Assembly: GCA_019925095.2 (NCBI GenBank)
Contig: CM034401.1
Location: 5,429,838 to 5,493,837 of the forward strand
DNA: 64,000 nucleotides
Direction: 5' to 3'
Source: Dendrolimus kikuchii
Taxonomy: Eukaryota; Arthropoda; Insecta; Lepidoptera; Lasiocampidae
Below, in pieces: positions 57,401-64,000 of this stretch. The notes under the pieces are model-generated. The model was not told the origin of the DNA. It saw only the letters and a list, made by a program, of their open reading frames with translations, and made no database searches. The first letter of the stretch is position 1. Every line of letters begins with the position of its first letter. The position numbers and the translations under genes are program-made.

Positions 57401-58167
57401 ATTGATTCATTAACATATTAAAAAAGCATCTTGATAGACGTCTGCTAAACAGATGAATAAAACAAATATTTCAAATGGGAGAAGGTGTTGCAATTATTTG
57501 GGTTTATAAAATAAATCTTAAACAATTAAGAGTCGGTTCTGGCAGTCGACAGCCGCAGCCTCATTCGCTTCACTTGCTCAGCTTGTGTGCTTTGGTCTAA
57601 AGCTAACACAAGCTAAACCACTGTTCTAGTCACTGGTCGCGACTTTTCATCACCCATCACAATAATATTAGAGAAAAAATTGGAGAGGTTATGTTTAGTA
57701 AAAATTAATGTTTCGAGAACTTTGGACTATAGGGGAAAGGATAAGTAGAACTTCCCCCGATCCACTCCACCCATGCACTACTTAAAATTCGTGTATAGAA
57801 TATATGAATAGCAGCCTTATAATCATCTAAAAGCCGTTCAAGAGAATTTTACAACACTTTTACTTTAACAACTTTTATAGATGCTTGAATTATAGGTAAC
57901 TGTGTTATGATTTCTATTAAGAGAATTTTGAAAACAGAAATCTGTATATCCTTATATACAGATCTTATAGGCTTATATTGGTGCTGACTTCTGTTTTGAA
58001 AGTCAAGCATTATTATGCTCATGCAAATTTTAGATTTGTATTTCAGATGAAAAATGTTTATACTTAAAATTTTAATGTTTGAACGTTACCTGCTGCAGTG
58101 AGCTGAACCCAGAACAAATATTTGACTTGTAAAAGTCCCAAGACAGTGAATATTGTTGCTGTACCAT
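51291..58167 (-). CDS. Gene D: BTB-FLYWCH protein, mod(mdg4)-like
   Basis: Eight exons, 5' to 3': 58167-58090, 57022-56882, 56583-56452, 55366-55304, 53977-53910, 53799-53639, 53179-52999, 51495-51291. GT-AG introns, consistent phases, 342 codons. BTB/POZ domain residues 1-117 (QQYSLSWDFYKSNICSGFSS; VDMTLAADGHFVKVHQALVA; LLEYIYTGEV). Linker 118-214, partly acidic and with a short basic KK/RK cluster (RKK) near its end that might aid nuclear import. FLYWCH finger ~216-281: ISIRGALQIVLNRFIY, WRCVNYRCHKC, then His279-x-His281, 17 residues after Cys261. C-terminal tail acidic (SNDENDK, SDGDDKND). Most likely a nuclear protein that dimerises through BTB and binds DNA or protein through FLYWCH. Tandem with gene C; exons 2-5 are the same size in both. 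Confidence 0.9.
51571..51888 (-). mobile_element. SINE copy, full length
   Basis: Poly-T/A-rich left, GTGCAGGAACGG head reversed at right; intron 7 of gene D, sense orientation, ~75 bp from exon 8. Confidence 0.85.
52228..52291 (-). mobile_element. RTE 3' end only
   Basis: (CATA)4 plus ACTTCACGCCAGTTCCCTTG to GGCACGAACAAC; body absent. Confidence 0.7.
52999..53179 (-). CDS. Gene D exon 7 (FLYWCH)
   Basis: SSNLQYSISIRGALQIVLNR to VVLN, with WRCVNYRCHKC. Acceptor TTTTTGCAG, donor GTAAGT. Confidence 0.92.
53425..53520 (-). mobile_element. SINE 3' fragment
   Basis: Poly-T, TTGCAGGAATTCAGCAGACG and the ACATTTGCAACACCAAAGGT box only. Confidence 0.7.
53639..53799 (-). CDS. Gene D exon 6 (linker)
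   Basis: SSFKLNTSILNEDDNSHDFA to TLDVSQ, 53 full codons. Donor CAAT|GTATGT; intron retention would end the protein after CMYFN. Confidence 0.88.
53910..53977 (-). CDS. Gene D exon 5 (linker)
   Basis: MPIPVRAKKIIVKNEGTPIQ AR, basic; acceptor CAACAG, donor GTAAGT. Confidence 0.85.
54255..54357 (-). mobile_element. RTE 3' fragment with (CATA)n tail
   Basis: Tail plus the last ~15 codons (HLASEVCKNKPKWRSVV-like in reverse), intron 4 of gene D. Confidence 0.75.
55304..55366 (-). CDS. Gene D exon 4 (linker)
   Basis: ASNDAVIVKNDSNPIPESLG Q, 21 codons; same size and flanking phases as gene C. Confidence 0.88.
56452..56583 (-). CDS. Gene D exon 3 (BTB)
   Basis: KISYKILSQLLEYIYTGEVL to IKGLENL, 44 codons. 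Confidence 0.93.
56882..57022 (-). CDS. Gene D exon 2 (BTB)
   Basis: NGEFVDMTLAADGHFVKVHQ to HPVIFLN, 47 codons; BTB core with the conserved HxxxL segment. Confidence 0.94.
57079..57152. repeat. G-rich/C-rich repeat in intron 1 of gene D
   Basis: AGTGGGGAGGTGCAGTGGGA ... TTTTGCAACCCCTATGGTC; counterpart of 49218-49285. Confidence 0.6.
57537..57650 (+). repeat. Sequence shared by intron 1 of genes D and C
   Basis: Matches 49353-49545 in block order, including TTCTAGTCACTGGTCGCGAC. Confidence 0.5.
57716..57790. repeat. G-rich/C-rich repeat, reversed
   Basis: Reverse complement of the 57079 type: minus strand reads AAGTAGTGCATGGGTGGAGT then TCCTTTCCCCTATAGTCC. Confidence 0.5.
58090..58167 (-). 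CDS. Gene D exon 1 (start)
   Basis: MVQQQYSLSWDFYKSNICSG to LQQ, 26 codons. Start context AAAAAATGGT as in gene C; the flanking sequence TTTAAAAATGG is partly shared. Confidence 0.92.
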
Positions 58168-58371
58168 TTTTTAATACTCATAAACCAATAAAAGCAGCAA
58201 ATTTTAATTCTGGAATTTCTAGAAAAACGCAACAACATACCATACGCAAAATTAATAAGAATTTTATTAACTTTAACGTCAGTTGACTCAGCTGTCAACG
58301 TCAAAAGTCATTGTTTTGTTACTTAGTACTAGACGAAAAAAACTAGGTAACTCAATACAATCTACTGACAA

Positions 58372-58632
58372 TTGTTCCACCAGTAGCTCACAACGCCCAA
58401 AATGCTCAGTTAGCCGTTCCACAAGGCGACCGCGGTCGTTGTGGTCGTGGCGGAAAAGTCACTAATGACGTCATCATTTTCGATCACACAACGGTCACAA
58501 CGACCCACGTCAAGAGGTGGGTCGGTTAGGCGTTCCACTTGGGTTCACGATTGTAACGCCGGCAAGCAAGTGGAACGGATAAAATCGCGGTCGTGAACAT
58601 AGTCGTTGTGAGTATCTAATGGAACGTAGCCT
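58372..58632 (-). repeat. CACAACGACC dyad-rich repeat, copy 2
   Basis: Reverse orientation relative to 37030; contains the palindrome TGACGTCA at ~58467. About 200 bp upstream of the gene D start. Confidence 0.7.
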
Positions 58633-58710
58633 AAATCAGGACAATAGGATTATTGAATTTTTAATACAGGGCCCAAATCGAATAATATGATCTATAATTA
58701 GTGTACTTAG

Positions 58711-58980
58711 GCTATGTTCCACATAAGCATCACAACGACCACGCTCACGTCCGCGATTGTTCCCGTTTCACATGGATTATTCGGCCCATCTTATCTTTTG
58801 ATATGGGTCATTGTGAGTCATTGCGCTGCGTGACGTCATTAGTAAAGTTTTCCCAGCGACCATAACGACCATGGTCGCTATGTGGAACGGCTAAAGGAGC
58901 ATTTTGGACGTTGTTAGTTTCATGAATTTTAAATGAACATTTAAAAGGCGCCCTAACGACTGTCGCCATTTTGTGACGTC
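58711..58980 (+). repeat. CACAACGACC dyad-rich repeat, copy 3
   Basis: Opposite orientation to copy 2, with facing GGCTA(C/T)GTTCC ends ~78 bp apart, so the two form a large imperfect inverted repeat. Confidence 0.7.
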
Positions 58981-58984
58981 AATA

Positions 58985-60330
58985 CTCAATACTATGACTG
59001 TTCCCATTTATAAAATTTAAATTCAGTAGTTTATGTAAAAATTCTGCAATATTGAAAATCCGCTAAGATCCGCAAATATTCAAATAAAAAATATGATGTA
59101 GTATATAAACAAAACGTGCTAAACATGCTTCTAAATGTTCCAATCCAATCAGACTCATATATTATAAAGTCTAAAAAAACATATTTATTAAATTGTCATA
59201 TTAGTAATTAAATAGTAAATTCAATAATACAGTAACATTTGTACACCGTATTTTCGATCTAAGTTAAAATGGTACAGGTTTTTCTGTAGTAGTGTATAGA
59301 TTTCAAAACTAAATAAGTATCCAGGTTCGTTAATTACGTTATGAGAAAAAGAATCTCCAACTTCATTTGCATTTTGATTGTTTTTTTTCTTTCCAGATAC
59401 TTCTTCAAATCATTGAGTATAACGCAGATTTTGGAGAAGCAATAGCTACGATCAATAGATAAGATCTTTTTAGCTCAACTATCTGACACGGGTTTCAATT
59501 TACCTAAATTTGTACTCCACATAGATCTCCTGTATTTTCCTAAGATTTCATTATGCACATATAACATAACACATTTCTTTTTGGGGACTTGTCTATGATG
59601 TTGTTGTTAAATTAAAATTTAGTTAAATTTGTTGTAGAAACAATGACACATCAATAGTGCTTGTCTACTGATAGACTTAGGTTTGTCTATTATTAAGCGT
59701 CCTGTTCCGTTGTCAATAATATGCTCTCGTAATGGTTTCCTGCTAACATGTAATGTGTGTGATATGTGTATTAAATAAACCCATTTTAAAAATACTCCGC
59801 TCTTCTTAATTTCCTCTGGCCGTCCCATCCACCCTCAACAAAATTAACACAGTCACTATTAATACTGAATTAAACCTGTAGAAATTAGGCAAGGCAGCTC
59901 GGAGAACAAATGATATCCACATTTACCCATCAAAGATTCAAAATTAATTAATTAATACAACTTAACAAAGTATATAACACAGTCATTGTTCTTCATCTTA
60001 CTTCTTTTATTAGTGTGGTGCGAGGTAAACCAAAATTTAAAGAATGTTTATATACTAAAGGTTCATATTTTCTTTTATTCTACGGCTATAAAACTTAAAA
60101 ATTGGTGAAGTGCATAAGTATCTTGTTATATTTTACTTCTTTAAAATGTCTTGAAAGTTGCCAGTAGTCACTAAACATTATTTTCTTGCTAAAACCAGAA
60201 TTTTGTTGGCTAAAAGTTCATAAAATAGAGTAGCTAGGTTAATGACACAAATTAGCTAGATTTAGTGACAAAGTTGACATAACGGCAACACTGTTTTTAT
60301 CAAGTTTATACTCCACTAGCCGCGTTTCTT
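58985..60330. other. Upstream AT-rich DNA, one weak exon candidate
   Basis: No repeat or gene recognised except the possible exon at 59397-59462. Confidence 0.35.
59397..59462 (+). CDS. Weak candidate terminal exon, plus strand
   Basis: A strong acceptor (TTTTTTTTCTTTCCAG) is followed by 21 codons, ILLQIIEYNADFGEAIATIN R, then a stop. No partner exon was found, so this may be chance. Confidence 0.15.
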   Translation: MLLQIIEYNADFGEAIATINR

Positions 60331-60332
60331 TT

Positions 60333-60690
60333 GTAGCTTACAACGCCCAAAATGCTCCTTGAGCCTTTCCACATGGCAATCACAGACGTTATGGTCGCCG
60401 CGAACATGTCCCTTAAGATGTCATAATATCACACAACGCTCACAACGACCCATTTCAAGAGATGGGTCGAATAATCCATTCCACATTTACAATAATAACC
60501 CCCACAAGCAAGTGGAACAGGAAAAATCGTAGTCGTAAGCATGGTCGTTGTGAGCCTCATGTGGAACGTAGCCACTGTCATGTCTCATAATATCATATCT
60601 GCAACAAAAGAAATTTTTGCTATCATTCCCTGAGAATTGACGTCAAGCACTAACCACTTTGATTCGGTTTTCGAGTCACGTAATACATAG
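60333..60690 (-). repeat. CACAACGACC dyad-rich repeat, copy 4
   Basis: Reverse orientation. Keeps the GAGAATTGACGTCAAGCA and ACAGTGGCTACGTTCCACAT-type blocks of copy 1, so it defines the fuller element. Confidence 0.7.
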
Positions 60691-60699
60691 GTTGAAAAT

Positions 60700-62940
60700 C
60701 ATATATTTGTTTATTAAAATTAATAAATTTACGGATTATTAATATTATGACCTTTCAATAAAGCTAATTTTTATATTTTATTTCCACCAAATCAATCAGT
60801 GTCAAATAGCATATTGATTTAAATATATAATTATATATCCGAATACGTAGTATCCATAGTAGTTTGTGATATCCGTATCAGGGTTGAATTTCGTACTATA
60901 ATTATAATATTTGTACTACAATTTCATGCTTCGTACTATATACTACCCATATCTAACGATAGTACGAAAAAATACTATAATGGGGATTGTTCAAAAAAAA
61001 TTACCCTCTGATTTTATATTTTTATTATGTAAAATAGGGTATTTTAAGATACCAATTTGAATATTTTTGTGTTTTAAGAGTTAGTTTTTTTTAATTCGAT
61101 TTTTAAACAAACTATCCCATGACGTCATTGGGGACAACTTTACATTAATTCCTTTGCCTATAAAAAGAAAATAATCATATTAATCTGTGCTACTATTTAA
61201 ATGTTACTGTCATTATTCATTATGACACATCGTAATTATTTTAGTGTGGCCAGCTTAGCAATTTTATCGGTAGATTTATTTTATATACTTTGGTGTTCAA
61301 CATTTATTATTTCCTAAAGTTACCGTTAAGTTATTTAAAGTGACCTTTAGTGAAAAATCAATATAATATAACTTAAACTGAATAATGTACAGTTAGACTG
61401 AATACCATTAATTGATAATCAGGCATAAATTACACATTAGACACCATTGCGATGTCATTACTTTTCTTAATTTGTAATAAAGTATTCTTTCGGCAATAAA
61501 AACAGATAAAGCTCATTCGACCACTAAAATACTTTGATTTGGTATCACATTTGGGTTATCATTTTTAATGTCTGATACCTAGACATAGTCTCATTATCCA
61601 ATGATGTTGTCAATCCAGTTAAAATAAAAAGGTTGTATTGTCAGTTTCAATTGAGGGGGAGGGGGGGGCGGAGTATTATTAGTCAGACCTTTAAAAAAAA
61701 TATCAGTCGTTAGGACTGCACTTCAGAGATAAAAACTTGGTATCTGAGCGTGACGGTCGTGCGAATTCAGTGCATTTTCCCCATCCTAGAAGTATCTACC
61801 GAAGTTTTCAATTTAAAAATCATGGCGATGTTCGATAAGGTCTTTTTTAAATCAATATGTTGGGAGTTACTTTCGTACACACACGTGTGTACCTACAAGA
61901 ATTACAAATTTTAGTAATTTCACTATTATCAACCTGGCAACATTGGGTATTTAGGCTTTAGATCGGCGGTTAATGCAGCATTTCTAAATTCTAATATTAT
62001 TCATTACAATTAATTTCGTCCTTAGAAAAATCTTCTAAACTCATCCGACAAAAAAGTGAACTGTTTTATTAATGAAAATGTATTAAATATTTTCTCTTTC
62101 TAAACATGGCCGGCTCTTCAAATAGGAGTGTTAATTTTTTAAAGGCTGATACGCTAAACCTACCAAACATGTAATGTTATTAGAGTACATAGCTATACTC
62201 GTAGTACATATTGGAGAAATAAGAGGAGCTAAAATCCTGATGTAAGTAGTTTTGTGAAGGTTTCTAAATTCAACATGTTCGTCCATAGATCTTCCTTCCT
62301 TCTTTCCTTTTATAACTTGTGTAGTATATTACTATTCCTGTCTGTAAATTTCATCCATATAAGAAATCAGTAATGTTAATTATTAGTTATTATGATTGAT
62401 GTAAGTATACTTTGTGTTGAAGTCAAAATTCATCCAAAATGTGCACCTATTTATAGAAAAATAGCTACATGTCTTACTCATTCATTAGAAACTGATTAAA
62501 ATAATATTAATTACTTATTTGATAATTTGGTACAATCAATAAATCAGCAACCTATATTACTTTCTTAATAATCTATAATACAAGTAAAGTATCTCATATA
62601 GATACATACAAATAAAGGAACAGACATTGCACCACTGCCCTGGCGGTTAGATAGTGTGTTTGATTGCTAATGTATGTTATGGATCTGATCTTATACAACA
62701 AATTACCGGAAAATATGAAACTCTCCAGTAGTTTTAAATATATTCACTTGCCGGCTTAAAAGTGATTAATTAAGCACATCTATGGCTTGAAGGATTTCAT
62801 GGAATATGAAGATTTGTGACAAATACCTTAATGATTGTAAATCTCTTAATAATATGATTTTGATTTGTAACATAGTTACTAATATGAAAAATTATGAGTT
62901 AAATAAGGACTATGCGAGTAATTAAATAGACACTTTATAT
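60700..62940. other. AT-rich DNA, nothing recognised
   Basis: No coding exon, RNA gene or identifiable repeat; only a TAGTACGAA-type short repetition at 60885-60975 and a G-run near 61655. Confidence 0.35.
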
Positions 62941-62953
62941 CTTTTTTTTTCAG

Positions 62954-63076
62954 GTTCAGAAAAAATTAGCAACAACTTTTCTGCATAAGCAAGGGTTATG
63001 CTTGATCATAGAATTTTATGACTTATCCACTGCAGTTTACATGAAAACTTTATGTATAGAAAAAACCAAATGCTAG
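62954..63076 (+). CDS. Weak candidate terminal exon, plus strand
   Basis: CTTTTTTTTTCAG acceptor, 40 codons (VQKKLATTFLHKQGLCLIIE ...) and a stop, with AATAAA near 63165. No similarity recognised and no upstream exon shown. Confidence 0.18.
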   Translation, partial: VQKKLATTFLHKQGLCLIIEFYDLSTAVYMKTLCIEKTKC

Positions 63077-63489
63077 CCTGCAGAAAAAAGAAAAAGATAA
63101 AACTGAACATTTCTGAAAAGATTATATAATATGTCCTAAATTATTATTAATAAGTGTTTAAGTAAATAAACAAGTTTAACTGCTAAAAGTTATTTATTAT
63201 TTCATCTTGCAAAATAATAAGTCAAAAGATATATTTTATTAATCAATTCATATAAATATATGGCACATACAAATTTATAACTCACAATAGTTTGCTTTCA
63301 GTATAGAAACCATCTTATTCTTATAACTCGTAATGTGAACTCTTAAGACATCAGTCAACGTAAAGCTAAAATATTTTTGGAGGAATGTTAAATATTCATA
63401 TATTGTTTACATGAATTATAACTAATAACATCTAGATTTATGTATATATAAAAATAAGTTATTTAAAATAGCCATCCTTGTTTTCAATT

Positions 63490-64000
63490 AATTAAGCTTT
63501 AAAGATATAGGCCATTCTTCTATGGTGGTACTAATCTTTTCAATCAGTTTCCATTTAATGATTTGGGCTCGCTTGAGATAAATTCAGGTTCTGGTGAACT
63601 TTTTGTATGCCATTAGCTCCAATGCAGTTCATAAAGAATACTCCAAAGAATTAAAGTCAGAACTCGACGAAGGCCAACCTATCCTCTGAACAAAGTCTGA
63701 CAAATTGGCTTGCAACTAATGTTGGATTGAATTAGCTTCATGGGAGGGTACAGAGCCTTGTTGGAAAATCCACTGCTATCCAGTGAATAAAGTATCACTT
63801 AATGCTTAAATCATTGTTTCCAATATGTGATTTTGGACGTCCTTCTAACTTCTGGCGCAAGGTGTATTGTTTTGCCAGTTAAATTTTTTTCCACCGTGAT
63901 GATCTTCTCATCAGTAAACAGGTTATTTTTTGGATCGTATCTCTTGAAAAGGTTTCGACATCGTTCCAATCGCCATTTACGAAGACGCTCGTTTATATAA
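63490..64000 (-). pseudogene. Mariner-type transposase, broken, runs off the edge
   Basis: Minus-strand frames with stops read RLRKWRLERCRNLFKRYDPK, FTDEKIITVEKNL, QQGSVPSHEAN, QANLSDFVQRIGWPSSSSDF and KWKLIEKISTTIEEWPISL. TDEKIxTVE, the WPSSSxD block and the third catalytic position 37 residues after the second point to a DD37D (maT/mariner-like) family. The second Asp is Gly and the third is Glu, and several stops interrupt, so it is dead. Confidence 0.7.

Overview
ORGANISM. The window reads as nuclear DNA of a moth or butterfly (Lepidoptera): it is AT-rich, genes are broken into small exons by repeat-filled introns, and the interspersed repeats are of kinds common in lepidopteran genomes (a poly-A-tailed SINE present in about 15 copies, Helitron-like pieces ending in CTAG, RTE-type LINE ends with (CATA)n tails, Tc1/mariner, hAT). 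Species cannot be told from the sequence alone. LAYOUT. All four protein-coding genes I can reconstruct lie on the minus strand, as two tandem duplicate pairs. Gene A (coding exons 20175 down to 4513) and gene B (40060 down to 25305) are nine-exon aminoacylase-1-like M20 metallopeptidase genes. Each rebuilds to exactly 430 codons with all splice phases agreeing, each keeps all the metal and catalytic residues, and each starts with an apparent signal peptide. Gene C (49937 down to 42594, 335 codons) and gene D (58167 down to 51291, 342 codons) are eight-exon genes with an N-terminal BTB/POZ domain and a C-terminal FLYWCH zinc finger, the architecture of mod(mdg4). 0-4.4 kb is repeat-rich and may hold the promoter of a further minus-strand gene. 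21.6-25.2 kb, between A and B, is a wrecked hAT transposon with RTE fragments. 41.1-42.5 kb, between B and C, has a hairpin, an (AT)n tract and a LINE scrap. 58.2-64 kb upstream of D holds four-copy dyad-rich repeats, two weak plus-strand exon candidates and a broken mariner at the right edge. NESTED ELEMENTS. The fifth intron of gene B carries a layered insertion: a possible TTAA-flanked element contains a Tc1 transposon (29450-32998, one nonsense codon in its DD34E transposase), which contains a Helitron-like element (31007-32901), which carries a 1.15-kb 49-bp minisatellite. HOW THE GENES MAY WORK. A and B would be secreted zinc deacylases; in caterpillars an aminoacylase of this family cleaves fatty acid-amino acid conjugates in the gut, so digestion or conjugate turnover is a reasonable inference. 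C and D look like nuclear DNA- or chromatin-associated factors. No link between the two pairs is visible beyond adjacency.
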